DNA of 64,000 nucleotides, taken from positions 1 to 64,000 of the forward strand of contig JAEPNN010000009.1 of assembly GCA_017643385.1 (NCBI GenBank), in the 5' to 3' direction. The DNA is from Dinoroseobacter sp. (GTDB lineage Bacteria > Pseudomonadota > Alphaproteobacteria > Rhodobacterales > Rhodobacteraceae). The position numbers and the translations under genes are program-made. This document shows positions 9,253-18,094 of this stretch, one piece after another. Within the stretch, counting starts at the first letter, position 1, and every line of letters begins with the position of its first letter. The notes beneath the pieces are model-generated. The model saw only the letters and a list, made by a program, of their open reading frames with translations. It did not search any database and had not been told where the DNA came from.

Positions 9253-10599
9253 TTAGTAGCCGGAGCCCGGTTTCCCTGGATACCAGTTTGTCCCTGCCAA
9301 TGGTACCTGCGCCATGGCGGCCGCCTCCATGGTAACTGCACATAGATCCTCGGGTTCGAGGTTGTGCAGGTGGTTTTTACCACAAGCCCTAGCAATGGTT
9401 TGCGCTTCGAGCGTCATGACTTTCAGGTAATTCTTGAGACGCCTTCCCCCTTCAACCGGGTCAAAGCGTTTCATCAACTCCGGATCCTGCGTTGTGATCC
9501 CCGCAGGGTCTTGCCCTTCGTGCCAATCATCATAAGCGCCCGCCGTGGTGCCCAGTTCGTTGTACTCGGCTTCCCATTTCGGATCGTTATCACCAAGCGC
9601 AATCAAGGCGGCTGTCCCGATGGCCACTGCGTCCGCACCAAGCGCCATGGCCTTCGCCACATCCGCGCCCGAGCGGATACCACCTGAAATCACAAGCTGA
9701 ACCTCACGGTGCATGCCCAGATCCTGCAGCGCCTGAACTGCAGGGCGGATACAGGCCAGCGTGGGTTGACCGACGTGCTCGATAAATACGTCTTGCGTCG
9801 CGGCCGTGCCGCCCTGCATCCCGTCAAGCACCACAACATCGGCCCCGGCCTTCACCGCAAGCGTCGTGTCGAAATAAGGACGTGCACCAGCGACCTTGAC
9901 ATAGATCGGCACTTTCCAATTGGTGATTTCGCGCAGTTCTAAGATCTTGATTTCAAGATCATCAGGGCCTGTCCAGTCAGGGTGACGGCAAGACGAACGC
10001 TGGTCGATACCCTTTGGCAGGTTACGCATTTCTGCGACACGATCGGAGATCTTTTGACCCAACAACATACCGCCACCGCCGGGCTTCGCACCCTGACCAA
10101 CAACGATCTCGATCGCATCTGCCTTGCGCAGGTCATCCGGGTTCATCCCGTAGCGCGAAGGAAGGTACTGGTAGACAAGTTTCGAAGAATGACCGCGCTC
10201 TTCTGGCGTCATGCCTCCGTCACCAGTGGTGGTGGAGGTGCCTGCCGCGTTTGCGCCCCGTCCCAACGCCTCTTTGGCCGGTCCAGACAGAGCCCCAAAG
10301 CTCATACCAGCAATGGTGATCGGGATATCAAGCTCAATCGGGTTCTCGGCAAAACGCGTACCAAGCGTCACAGAAGTCTCACATTTTTCCCGGTACCCTT
10401 CGAGCGGATAGCGCGAGATTGATGCCCCGAGAAACAACAGGTCATCAAAATGCGGGACCTTTCTTTTCGCTCCACCCCCCCGGATATCATAAATACCCGT
10501 GGCAGCCGCACGACGAATGTCGGAGTTGATGTCCTGCGAAAAGGTCGCCGATTGGCGTGGTGTCGTATGGGGAATGCCCCGAGCGTCGAAATCTTTCAT
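9253..10599 (-). CDS. mgsC: N-methylglutamate synthase FMN-binding subunit MgsC
   Basis: This 448-residue protein corresponds to the FMN-binding synthase domain of glutamate synthase. It shows IAGMSFGALSG (residues 97-106), VGQGAKPGGGG (167-177), LDGMQGGTAA (258-267) and ISGGIRSGADVAKAMALGADAV (304 onward). In glutamate synthase the next stretch carries the three Cys of a [3Fe-4S] cluster; here residues 328-371 contain no Cys, ending DPAGITTQ where CPxGxATQ is expected. With MgsA and MgsB it makes N-methylglutamate from gamma-glutamylmethylamide or methylamine. Start ATG 10599 follows GAGGGAAA and lies ten bases past the mgsB stop. Confidence 0.9.
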   Translation of the reverse strand: MKDFDARGIPHTTPRQSATFSQDINSDIRRAAATGIYDIRGGGAKRKVPHFDDLLFLGASISRYPLEGYREKCETSVTLGTRFAENPIELDIPITIAGMSFGALSGPAKEALGRGANAAGTSTTTGDGGMTPEERGHSSKLVYQYLPSRYGMNPDDLRKADAIEIVVGQGAKPGGGGMLLGQKISDRVAEMRNLPKGIDQRSSCRHPDWTGPDDLEIKILELREITNWKVPIYVKVAGARPYFDTTLAVKAGADVVVLDGMQGGTAATQDVFIEHVGQPTLACIRPAVQALQDLGMHREVQLVISGGIRSGADVAKAMALGADAVAIGTAALIALGDNDPKWEAEYNELGTTAGAYDDWHEGQDPAGITTQDPELMKRFDPVEGGRRLKNYLKVMTLEAQTIARACGKNHLHNLEPEDLCAVTMEAAAMAQVPLAGTNWYPGKPGSGY

Positions 10600-10609
10600 C
10601 GGGTTTCCC

Positions 10610-11293
10610 TCAATATGCGCCGGCATTATCGACGTCAAAATTATAGAGCTTGCGGGCCGAGCCATAACGCTTGAACTCTTCAGGCTTCGCGTCGCATTCG
10701 CCACGCTTCAGCAACTCTTCCAGCATGGCGATATGTTCAGGACGCATCTCTTTTTCGATGCAGTCCGCACCAAGCGATTTGACTGAACCCCGCACAAAGA
10801 AGCGCGCTTCATAGCAGCTATCGCCCAGCGCATCGCCCGCATCGCCAAGCACCACAATGTTGCCGGACTGCGCCATGAACGCAGACATGTGTCCAATATT
10901 GCCGTGCACGATGATATCGATGCCTTTCATAGAAATCCCACAGCGTGACGACGCATTGCCTTTAATAATGAGGGTGCCGCCGTGACCGGTAGCGCCCGCA
11001 TATTGCGATGCATCGCCTTCGACGATCACTTTACCAGACATCATGTTTTCTGCAGTTCCTGGCCCAGCAGAGCCATGGATATGAACAGTCGCTTGTTTGT
11101 TCATGCCCGCGCAGTAATAGCCAGTTGAGCCGCGGACATTTACTTCAATCGGGGCGTCGAGACCTACGGCAATTGCATGCGATCCTTTGGGATTGATAAT
11201 ATCCCAAACTGTTTGGTTTGTGTCTGCGCTTTGCGCGTGAAGCTGGGCGTTCAGTTTGCGCAGGCCCTCGGCCTCAAGATCAAACGTCTGCAT
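10610..11293 (-). CDS. mgsB: N-methylglutamate synthase subunit MgsB (GXGXG domain)
   Basis: A 227-residue protein made of the right-handed beta-helix domain found at the C-terminus of glutamate synthase large subunits. Glycine-rich repeats such as GSTGYYCAGMN, GSAGPGTAENMMSG, GATGHGGTLIIKGNASSRCG and GDAGDALGDSCYEA recur at about 20-residue steps. It has no catalytic residues of its own and is thought to be structural, holding the amidase and FMN subunits together. It starts two bases after mgsA stops, and mgsC follows ten bases later. Confidence 0.9.
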   Translation of the reverse strand: MQTFDLEAEGLRKLNAQLHAQSADTNQTVWDIINPKGSHAIAVGLDAPIEVNVRGSTGYYCAGMNKQATVHIHGSAGPGTAENMMSGKVIVEGDASQYAGATGHGGTLIIKGNASSRCGISMKGIDIIVHGNIGHMSAFMAQSGNIVVLGDAGDALGDSCYEARFFVRGSVKSLGADCIEKEMRPEHIAMLEELLKRGECDAKPEEFKRYGSARKLYNFDVDNAGAY

Positions 11294-11295
11294 TA

Positions 11296-12225
11296 CTAGG
11301 CTGCCTTCTCAATCGACGTTGGAGCCGAGTTATGGCTCCAGAAATAGACAGTGGCGGGCTCGGGTTCCCACACGCGGGCCGTCTCAATACCCGGCAGATT
11401 TACCAAGGCGCGGTATTCGGACCCGAAGGCCACGTAATCCTCTGTCTCGGCCATCACAGCGGGCTTGCAGGCAATCGGATCACGCACGACCCCAAAGCCA
11501 TCTTTGGTACCCACAACGAAGGTGAAGAAGCCATCTAGGTCATCAAGGCTGGACTGCAACGCTTCGCCCAAAGTCGCACCGTGCTGCATGCGCCAAGTCA
11601 GGTAGGCAGCGCCAACTTCTGTATCGTTTTCAGTTTCGATATGAATACCTTCGCGACGCAGTTTACGACGCAGCGAGTTATGGTTGGACAGCGAGCCATT
11701 ATGAACGAGGCACTGGTCGAGACCCGTGTTGAAGGGGTGCGCTCCCATCGTCGTCACGGCGCTTTCCGTCGCCATTCGCGTGTGGCCAATACCGTGACTA
11801 CCGGTCATTGCACTTAGCTCAAACCTAGCTGCGACGTCTTTAGGAAGGCCGACTTCTTTATAAATCTCTAGGCACTCGCCACGGCTCATAATGCGGATGG
11901 TCGGATAATTCTCGGAGAGTTCTTCGCGCAATACGGCGAGTTGATTACCCGGAACCGAGAGCACCGCATGAGTGTCTTTGACAGAGATATCGACACTGGC
12001 CCCAATAGCGGAACCTAGCGTGTCGGCAAGCGTCGCGAAATCGACGTCTGGAGTATCAGACTGAACGGTCAGTTTCGCGCGTCCGTCGTGCTCATCGCCA
12101 TAAATCGCGATGCCCGCACTGTCAGGTCCGCGGTCAGTCATGGTGATAAGCATGTCCGTTAGCAAAGCGCCCAACTGCGCCTCCAGAGAAGGGTTCTTCA
12201 AGAATAATCCGACAATGCCGCACAT
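11296..12225 (-). CDS. mgsA: N-methylglutamate synthase amidotransferase subunit MgsA
   Basis: A class II (Ntn-type) amidotransferase domain of 309 residues. It opens MCGIVGLF, so Cys2 becomes the N-terminal nucleophile after Met removal, and has GHTRMATES and HNGSLSNHNSLR, which form the glutamine pocket in GltB and PurF. It should release methylamine or ammonia from the gamma-glutamyl amide for MgsC. As first gene of mgsABC-gmaS it is divergent from the amt gene across a 229-base interval that holds a candidate operator. Confidence 0.92.
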   Translation of the reverse strand: MCGIVGLFLKNPSLEAQLGALLTDMLITMTDRGPDSAGIAIYGDEHDGRAKLTVQSDTPDVDFATLADTLGSAIGASVDISVKDTHAVLSVPGNQLAVLREELSENYPTIRIMSRGECLEIYKEVGLPKDVAARFELSAMTGSHGIGHTRMATESAVTTMGAHPFNTGLDQCLVHNGSLSNHNSLRRKLRREGIHIETENDTEVGAAYLTWRMQHGATLGEALQSSLDDLDGFFTFVVGTKDGFGVVRDPIACKPAVMAETEDYVAFGSEYRALVNLPGIETARVWEPEPATVYFWSHNSAPTSIEKAA

Positions 12226-12356
12226 ACGCGTCGTCTCCAGATAGGTTTGCTTGATTAGGCGCCTATAGCACCGATTCAGAAGCTAACACCAACTCTCTGC
12301 GCCAATCAACCATCAGGAAACTTTTTTTCATCTTGGGCAAAAAAACATTAGTTGAT

Positions 12357-12378
12357 TTGACAAAAACGTGTTTGTTTC
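12357..12378. promoter_or_regulatory. Candidate operator in the mgsA/amt divergent region
   Basis: TGACA is followed by AAAC-GT-GTTT (12364-12373), a short palindrome inside A and T tracts. A very similar block, TGACAC then AAAC-AGT-GTTT, lies upstream of mgdA at 25651-25671. The two divergent promoter regions serve the two halves of the N-methylglutamate pathway, so a shared regulator is plausible. TTGACA at 12357 looks like a -35 box, but no convincing -10 sits 16-18 bases downstream. Confidence 0.35.
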
Positions 12379-12454
12379 ACGCCTGTAAGCGCTTTGGTGC
12401 ACTACGGGATACCGACCTTATTATTGGATCCAAACTCTAGACCCGGAGGAATAA

Positions 12455-13849
12455 ATGGAAGAGCAACTCGCTGAATTAGCTGCACAAGTTGCAGCGCTAC
12501 AAGCAGGTGGTGGGGTCACGAACACCATGTTCGCTGAAACCTATTACTTTTTATCGATTCCCTTGATGGTTCTTATCCACGCAGGGTTTTTGGCCTATGA
12601 GATGGGCGCATCACGCATGAAAAACGTGCTCAGCTCGGGCGTTAAGAACCTGCTCGCGTTCGCATTTATCATGCCGACCTTCTACTTCTTTGGGTGGTGG
12701 GTTTACTGGGCGTTCCCCACGGGCTTCACGCTGTCCGAAGGACCTGCCGCGATCTCCGGTGCTGGCTATGCAAACGCAATTGCATGGGGTTGGGGTGAGT
12801 CTGCTCAATACATGGGACCAAACATTGCCGACCAGGCCTCAGGTGTTTTCTGGGCCGCATTTGCAATGTTTGCCGCAACCACTGCGTCGATCATGTCAGG
12901 CGCTGTGATCGAGCGCATCCAGACAGTCGGCTTTGTGATCCTTGCCATCGTGCTCGGTTCCTTTGCCTGGGTCGTTGCTGCCGCTTGGGGTTGGCACGCC
13001 GATGGCTGGCTCGTTACACAATGGGGCGTGCATGACTTTGGCGCCGCAGGTCTGGTGCACGCAGTTGCAGGCTTTTTCGCGCTTGGTGTCCTGATCAACC
13101 TTGGTCCACGCATCGGCAAGTTTAACGCCGATGGTTCTGCCAATCACATCCCTGGACACAACATGCCCTTCACTGTGGTAGGCCTAATGATGATTATCGT
13201 GGGCTTCTTCGGCTTCCTCATGGCATGCGTTATCGTTCCCGGAGAAGCCTGGAGCTGGTTCGGCGACAAGCCATCCACCATCTACGGCACCCCGATCACA
13301 CTGTCGGCGCTTGGCTTCAACATCCTAATGGCTGTTGGTGGCGGAATCATCGGTGCTTGGGTCGTAACACGCGATCCGTTCTGGATGATGTCAGGTGCTC
13401 TTGCCGGGATCATCTCGGTCGCTTCTGGCCTTGATCTCTACTACCCGGCTCTGACGTTTATTATTGCCGTATCGGCAGGTCTGCTTCTGAAGCCTGCGGC
13501 TGACTTCCTTGAAAACCGCGGTATCGACGATGCGGTTGGTGCAGTCACAGTACACGGCACAATCGGTCTTTACGGTGTGGTGATGCTAGGCATCTTCGGT
13601 GCGGGCTTCCCAGCGCTGCAAGGCGCGGCGGGTGAAGTTCCTACAATCAGCCTGATTGGCCAGATTGTAGGCGCAGTGGTCTTCTTCCTTCTCGGCTTTG
13701 TGCCTGGCTACGTTGTATCGCTGTTGCTGAAAGCAATGGGGATGTTGCGTGTGCCAGAAGGCGCGGAAAGAGCTGGCCTCGACACCGTCAAGGTACCTGC
13801 TCAAGGTTATCCTGAGGGTATTCCGGCTTCCAATCCGGCCTCCCGCTGA
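12455..13849 (+). CDS. Ammonium/methylammonium transporter (Amt family)
   Basis: A 464-residue Amt/Mep/Rh-type channel with about eleven membrane segments. The conserved VHDFGAAGLVHAVAG (with the pore-entrance Asp and first pore His) and VHGTIGLYG (second His region) are present. The N-terminus is unusual: before the first helix lies an Ala/Gln/Leu-rich heptad-like stretch (about residues 1-20). CGGAGGA ends just before ATG 12455. It sits divergently from mgsA, and in this setting it could take up ammonium or methylammonium, or recover ammonium leaking out. No glnK gene follows; a 56-residue membrane protein does. Confidence 0.92.
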   Translation: MEEQLAELAAQVAALQAGGGVTNTMFAETYYFLSIPLMVLIHAGFLAYEMGASRMKNVLSSGVKNLLAFAFIMPTFYFFGWWVYWAFPTGFTLSEGPAAISGAGYANAIAWGWGESAQYMGPNIADQASGVFWAAFAMFAATTASIMSGAVIERIQTVGFVILAIVLGSFAWVVAAAWGWHADGWLVTQWGVHDFGAAGLVHAVAGFFALGVLINLGPRIGKFNADGSANHIPGHNMPFTVVGLMMIIVGFFGFLMACVIVPGEAWSWFGDKPSTIYGTPITLSALGFNILMAVGGGIIGAWVVTRDPFWMMSGALAGIISVASGLDLYYPALTFIIAVSAGLLLKPAADFLENRGIDDAVGAVTVHGTIGLYGVVMLGIFGAGFPALQGAAGEVPTISLIGQIVGAVVFFLLGFVPGYVVSLLLKAMGMLRVPEGAERAGLDTVKVPAQGYPEGIPASNPASR

Positions 13850-13873
13850 ACCATCATTTGAAAGGAGAGAACC

Positions 13874-14044
13874 ATGGGTTTTCCATACAGTGAAGCAAGT
13901 TGGAGCGTGGTAGACGGCGCGATGTTTATGGGTTGGGGTAGCGGCATGCCAGGTGTCTATACTGCCATCGCAGCGGTCGTCTGTCTTGCAGTGCTTTTCT
14001 TTGGCAACCGCAGCGAACACGATCGTTACGGCGACCACGACTAA
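13874..14044 (+). CDS. 56-residue single-pass membrane protein downstream of amt
   Basis: A short reading frame starts at ATG 13874 behind AAAGGAGAG (13861-13869) and ends at TAA 14042-14044. The peptide begins MGFPYSEASWSVVDGAMF, carries one hydrophobic helix (about residues 25-43, GMPGVYTAIAAVVCLAVLFF) and ends in a charged tail (GNRSEHDRYGDHD). It follows amt by 24 bases and a terminator comes directly after it, so amt and this gene form a two-gene unit. I do not know its family; a channel-associated small subunit is an inference from position. Confidence 0.75.
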   Translation: MGFPYSEASWSVVDGAMFMGWGSGMPGVYTAIAAVVCLAVLFFGNRSEHDRYGDHD

Positions 14045-14062
14045 TAAACCGATTAAAAAACG

Positions 14063-14094
14063 GGCCGGAGCATATAGGCTATGCTTCGGCCTTT
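14063..14094 (+). terminator. Intrinsic terminator after amt and the 56-residue protein
   Basis: GGCCGGAGCATA at 14063-14074 pairs with TATGCTTCGGCC at 14080-14091 (11 Watson-Crick pairs and one G-U) around a five-base loop, followed by TTT. Confidence 0.75.
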
Positions 14095-14208
14095 CCGATT
14101 TCAGCGAAAATTGCCTGTCAGGAATATTTTCTTATTCGCAGTGTTGATTTTTGAGTGAGAGTCGGTCTCAATCAATTTTAAATTAGAAGCACGCGAAGGG
14201 AGGCTGTC

Positions 14209-15357
14209 ATGGCCATTTTGTGGAGAACATCAGCGCTGGCGCAGCGCCATGCCGAGATCGGCGGTGAGTTGGAAGACTGGAACGGCATGGGCACCGCGTG
14301 GTTCTATGATCACACGCCCGAACGCGCCAAGGCAGACTACGAAGCGATCCGGACCAGTGCAGGCCTTATGGACGTGTCCGGTCTAAAGAAAGTTCATGTC
14401 GTAGGCGCAGATGCCGCATATGTCATTGACCGCGTCACCACACGCAACGTCGAAAAAATTGCACCGGGTCGGTCGACCTATGCATCGATGCTCAACTCCG
14501 AGGGTAAGTTCGTAGATGACTGTATCATTTACCACATCGCACTGAATTCTTGGTTGGTTGTTCATGGTACCGGAACTGGCATGGAACAGCTCACAACCGT
14601 AGCGGCTGGCAAGAACTGCGCGGTGATTTTTGACGATGACATGCATGACATGTCGCTTCAGGGTCCGAAATCAGTCGATATCCTTGCCAAAGAAATACCC
14701 GCAATTCGCGATCTGGCTTATTTCGGTCTCATGCAAACGCGCCTTTATGGTCGTGATGTTATGATCTCACGCACCGGCTATACAGGCGAGCGCGGTTATG
14801 AGATTTTCTGTCGTTCGAAAGACGCCGTTCATATCTGGGACAATGTTCTGGAAAGCGGTGGGGACGATGTACGACCAACCCAGTTTAGCACACTCGATAT
14901 GTTGCGGATCGAAAGCTATCTACTGTTCTATCCTGGCGACAACTCAGAGACCTTCCCGTTCGAAAACGAGACCTGCGGCGACACGCTATGGGAGCTAGGC
15001 CTCGACTTCACTGTCTCACCCGGCAAGGAAGGCTTCATTGGTGCCGAGAACCACTATGCATCCAAAGGCAAAGAACGCTTTAAAATCTTTGGCGTGAAGC
15101 TCTCCGGCGATGCAATGGACCAGATGGAAATGTATGCGCGTGTCAAGCAAGGCGACACTGACGTGGGCGTTATTACCTACGGCCTGTCTTCCGAGCTTAA
15201 CGGCTACTCTGTCGCGATCGCGCGTCTTGACCCATCGGTTGCCGTAGCAGGCACTGCGTTGACGGTGGTTCAGCCCGATGGGACAGAGCTGTCAGCGACT
15301 GCAGAAGAGATGCCCTTCTACGATCAAGACAAGAGCATCCGCACCGCCAAAGGCTGA
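14209..15357 (+). CDS. dmmD: Dimethylamine monooxygenase THF-linked subunit DmmD (GcvT-like)
   Basis: A 382-residue GcvT-family protein. It binds tetrahydrofolate and is thought to trap the formaldehyde made when dimethylamine is demethylated, as the delta subunit does in haem-dependent oxidative N-demethylase. Signature text includes DVSGLKKVHVVGADAA (about residue 55), ISRTGYTGERGYEIFC (about 186) and GLDFTVSPGKEGFIG (about 263). AAGGGAGG at 14196-14203 precedes ATG 14209. It heads the dmmDABC group, but a strong hairpin separates it from dmmA. Confidence 0.88.
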   Translation: MAILWRTSALAQRHAEIGGELEDWNGMGTAWFYDHTPERAKADYEAIRTSAGLMDVSGLKKVHVVGADAAYVIDRVTTRNVEKIAPGRSTYASMLNSEGKFVDDCIIYHIALNSWLVVHGTGTGMEQLTTVAAGKNCAVIFDDDMHDMSLQGPKSVDILAKEIPAIRDLAYFGLMQTRLYGRDVMISRTGYTGERGYEIFCRSKDAVHIWDNVLESGGDDVRPTQFSTLDMLRIESYLLFYPGDNSETFPFENETCGDTLWELGLDFTVSPGKEGFIGAENHYASKGKERFKIFGVKLSGDAMDQMEMYARVKQGDTDVGVITYGLSSELNGYSVAIARLDPSVAVAGTALTVVQPDGTELSATAEEMPFYDQDKSIRTAKG

Positions 15358-15368
15358 TACAAACAAAA

Positions 15369-15392
15369 GGGCGTGCCTGATCCGGCACGCCC
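15369..15392 (+). terminator. Strong hairpin between dmmD and dmmA
   Basis: GGGCGTGCC (15369-15377) and GGCACGCCC (15384-15392) form a perfect nine-base stem with a six-base loop. No T run follows at once, so full termination is doubtful; it may act as a partial terminator or protect the dmmD message. TATATAAT at 15401-15408, right behind it, could be a -10 box for separate dmmABC transcription, though no good -35 is seen. Confidence 0.55.
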
Positions 15393-15438
15393 GATCTCGC
15401 TATATAATCTGATATTTTGCCAGCACACGGAGCCCGCT

Positions 15439-16041
15439 TTGTCAAAATTCCAGTTTCCCGAGAGCATCAAGAGCAGGCCGGTATACGGTACTCTGACGCC
15501 ACGCCCTGGTAAGGCGCATCTGATGATCGCGGATGCCGAAGGCGCCGAGGCAATCCTCGAGCTCGCCGCGCAAGACCCCGATCTGATGACAAAAAGCCAT
15601 ATCATCTTCATTCCAAAGGGCACCAACTACACGCAGGCGTTGCGTGATCTGAAGCCAGCCCAGTTTTATGAAGGACCCAGCTATGAAGCGGCGGTTCAGC
15701 GTATTCGTCATGTGCTCGCAGAGGCCAAGATGGGGCTGCAGGTGTACCTGACCGGAACCGAAGGTCTAATGGGCCAGGCTCAAAACGAGGCGATGCAAGC
15801 GGGCATCCCGCATTCTGCAATCCAGACTGAACATCGAGGTTCCGTTGCCCGGCGCATGCAATGCGTCCATTGCAAAGGCATAACCGAGGATGTCATCACC
15901 GATCCCTTTGTCTGTTCACATTGCGGTCTAAACCTATTTGTACGCGACCATTACTCGCGCAGACTGGCCGCCTATCAGGGCGTCTGCATTGACGCTGAGG
16001 ACCCAGGCAATGTGCCTGAGCCGCAGGAGCTGTACACATGA
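15439..16041 (+). CDS. dmmA: Dimethylamine monooxygenase subunit DmmA
   Basis: A 200-residue protein from TTG 15439, chosen because CGGAG (15429-15433) lies five bases upstream; the N-terminus then reads SKFQFPESIKSRPVYG. The middle (about residues 50-130) looks like a small alpha/beta domain, and the C-terminal part has a zinc-ribbon or rubredoxin-like set: Cys142, Cys145, Cys159 and Cys162 in two CxxC pairs. The stop overlaps dmmB as ATGA. In the dimethylamine monooxygenase system the subunit is required for activity; an electron-transfer or structural role for the Cys set is inference. Confidence 0.85.
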   Translation: MSKFQFPESIKSRPVYGTLTPRPGKAHLMIADAEGAEAILELAAQDPDLMTKSHIIFIPKGTNYTQALRDLKPAQFYEGPSYEAAVQRIRHVLAEAKMGLQVYLTGTEGLMGQAQNEAMQAGIPHSAIQTEHRGSVARRMQCVHCKGITEDVITDPFVCSHCGLNLFVRDHYSRRLAAYQGVCIDAEDPGNVPEPQELYT

Positions 16042-17024
16042 GCGCCGCCCCCCAAAAAGCCAAAGCCGGCGCAGAGAAAATTGATGTCACGGTGAGTGCC
16101 GTAGTACCCTTGAACGAATTGGTGACCCGCTTCGAGTTCAAGGCAAAGGATGGGCGCGATTTACCCACGTTCTCAGCTGGGGCCCACACAGTTGTTCAAA
16201 TGAATGACCAAGGTCGGACCCGGCTTAACCCGTACTCCATAATGTCCGACCCCGCCGATACTTCGCACTATGCGATTTCGGTGCGTCGAGACGATGAAGG
16301 CCGGGGCGGATCGCTATTTATGCACCGCAACGTCAAAGTAGGCGACGAGATGACGATCACCTTTCCGGTGAACCTCTTTTCGCTTGATCTGCGGGCCCGC
16401 AAGCAGGTCTTCATTGCAGGTGGCATCGGCATCACGCCGTTCATGGCGATGATTGCGCAGATGGAACGCCTAGGTGGCCAGTGGGAGCTGCATTATTCAG
16501 TGCGGACCGAAGCGCTGGGAACCTATGTGCAGGAGCTGAGCTACAAACATCCGGGCAAGGTACATGTCTACTATGACGACCAGAGCCAAGCGATTGCCCT
16601 TGAGGATCTGCTTGATGGTCAACCTCTGGGAACCAATGTCTATGTCTGTGGTCCTAAAGGCATGATCGACTGGGTGCACGCAACAGCTTCTGCAGCTGGT
16701 TGGCCAGATGCCAACGTGCATTCCGAAGAATTCACCAAGCCTCAGCCTGGCAAACCATTCCAAGTTCGACTGTGCAAATCTGACAAAGTGATCGACGTTG
16801 GCGAGCATGAAAGCCTCCTTGAAGCGATCGAGAGATCTGGCGTTGAAGCGCCCTTCCTCTGCCGAGGCGGTGCTTGCGGGCAATGTGAAACCGACGTGGT
16901 TTCCTTTGACGGGGATTTCATTCACCGCGACCACTGGCTCGACGACGACCAACATGCAAATGGCAGCAAGATTATGCCCTGCGTCAGCCGCTTTGTCGGC
17001 AAATCCCTGGAGCTTGACCGATGA
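16038..17024 (+). CDS. dmmB: Dimethylamine monooxygenase reductase subunit DmmB
   Basis: A 328-residue phthalate-dioxygenase-reductase-type protein. An FMN-binding barrel (RLNPYSIMSDP near residue 58) is followed by an NAD(P)-binding domain (GGIGITPFMAMI, YVCGPKGMI) and a C-terminal plant-type [2Fe-2S] ferredoxin domain with Cys275, Cys280, Cys283 and Cys315. It passes electrons from NAD(P)H to the haem subunit DmmC. Start and stop both overlap neighbours by ATGA, so dmmA, dmmB and dmmC are translationally coupled. Confidence 0.92.
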   Translation: MSAAPQKAKAGAEKIDVTVSAVVPLNELVTRFEFKAKDGRDLPTFSAGAHTVVQMNDQGRTRLNPYSIMSDPADTSHYAISVRRDDEGRGGSLFMHRNVKVGDEMTITFPVNLFSLDLRARKQVFIAGGIGITPFMAMIAQMERLGGQWELHYSVRTEALGTYVQELSYKHPGKVHVYYDDQSQAIALEDLLDGQPLGTNVYVCGPKGMIDWVHATASAAGWPDANVHSEEFTKPQPGKPFQVRLCKSDKVIDVGEHESLLEAIERSGVEAPFLCRGGACGQCETDVVSFDGDFIHRDHWLDDDQHANGSKIMPCVSRFVGKSLELDR

Positions 17025-18094
17025 CCATTCAGTTCAACGAAGAAACTTTTCGCGACGATTATTCGTTCCATAATTCGGATTGGGCGATCAAACGCTTTCC
17101 ATTCCCATTCCACGAAGACAGCTACATGTATGCGGTTAACATGGAGCAGCATCGCGGCGGGCCCGAGGGATCTGTCTACGAAAAGCGCTTCGATGTTGAT
17201 GAACATTACGTTTCAGAGATGCGCGACCGAGCGATGGTGCTGGCCGATGACCCGCTGCGTTGCCAGTCTTTGCCACACATGACACTGGCAGGTTGGGACC
17301 TGTTGGAACTGATCATGGTCTCCAAGTCTGAAGACTATCCCGATCTTTTTGAACTGCACCGTAATGGCAATCAGTGGCGCTGGGTCAACAAGCCGCTCGG
17401 CATCGATGACACATTCACATTCCTTGATGAAACCACCCTACCCTATGGTCCGATGGAATACATCACCCGGCAAGCACAAGGCGATTTCTGCGTGCTTGAC
17501 CAGCGCGATGACATGCTTTGGATGGATGCGGGTATGGTGACGACACAGGCTGATTGGAGCCTCGATTTCGATATCGGAATGAACTTCTTTGAATGGCATG
17601 CGCCGGTACCGCTCGCGCATGAGATGGGTATCTTCAAGCGCGCATTGAAGTTCCTTCTGAACATCCAACAAGGTGCGCCTGCAAGGCGCCTGAACTGGAC
17701 GATGACGGTGAACCCACTGCTCGATACGTCCCCCGAGAACTATCACAAATGGGGTATCCAGAAGACCACTTTGACGCCGGAGAATATCGGCGCCAAACAG
17801 CATTTGCGCGTAGAACTGCAGACCTTCTTCCGCCTGCCCCGCTCAAATGCGCTGGTCTTCCCGATCCGGTGTTACCTATGCAGCTTTCAGGACCTGATGA
17901 CGATGCCCAAATGGGGACGCCGCTTGCACCGAGTGGTGCGCGATCTGCCCGAGGAACTTGCGACCTATAAAGGCTTTATCGACAACCGGCCAATGATGCT
18001 CGACTACCTTTCACAGTTTGATGACGGGCTGCCCACGAGCCGTGGCGTATGGCCTGATCTCGATACCGAGCCAGCACTAAAAAAGTCCAGCTGA
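17021..18094 (+). CDS. dmmC: Dimethylamine monooxygenase haem subunit DmmC (DUF3445/HODM alpha)
   Basis: A 357-residue protein of the haem-dependent oxidative N-demethylase alpha family (formerly DUF3445). Recognisable stretches are PLRCQSLPHM near residue 78, VLDQRDDMLWMDAGMV near 157 and LRVELQTFFRLPRSNALVFPIRCYL near 262. It is the likely site where dimethylamine is oxidised to methylamine and formaldehyde with electrons from DmmB. It begins inside the dmmB stop (ATGA) and is the last gene of the operon. Confidence 0.88.
   Translation: MTIQFNEETFRDDYSFHNSDWAIKRFPFPFHEDSYMYAVNMEQHRGGPEGSVYEKRFDVDEHYVSEMRDRAMVLADDPLRCQSLPHMTLAGWDLLELIMVSKSEDYPDLFELHRNGNQWRWVNKPLGIDDTFTFLDETTLPYGPMEYITRQAQGDFCVLDQRDDMLWMDAGMVTTQADWSLDFDIGMNFFEWHAPVPLAHEMGIFKRALKFLLNIQQGAPARRLNWTMTVNPLLDTSPENYHKWGIQKTTLTPENIGAKQHLRVELQTFFRLPRSNALVFPIRCYLCSFQDLMTMPKWGRRLHRVVRDLPEELATYKGFIDNRPMMLDYLSQFDDGLPTSRGVWPDLDTEPALKKSS

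Noticed and set aside
12357-12390. TTGACA as a sigma-70 promoter for amt
   Set aside because: No -10-like hexamer at 16-18 bases spacing; the hexamer is better seen as part of a candidate operator.
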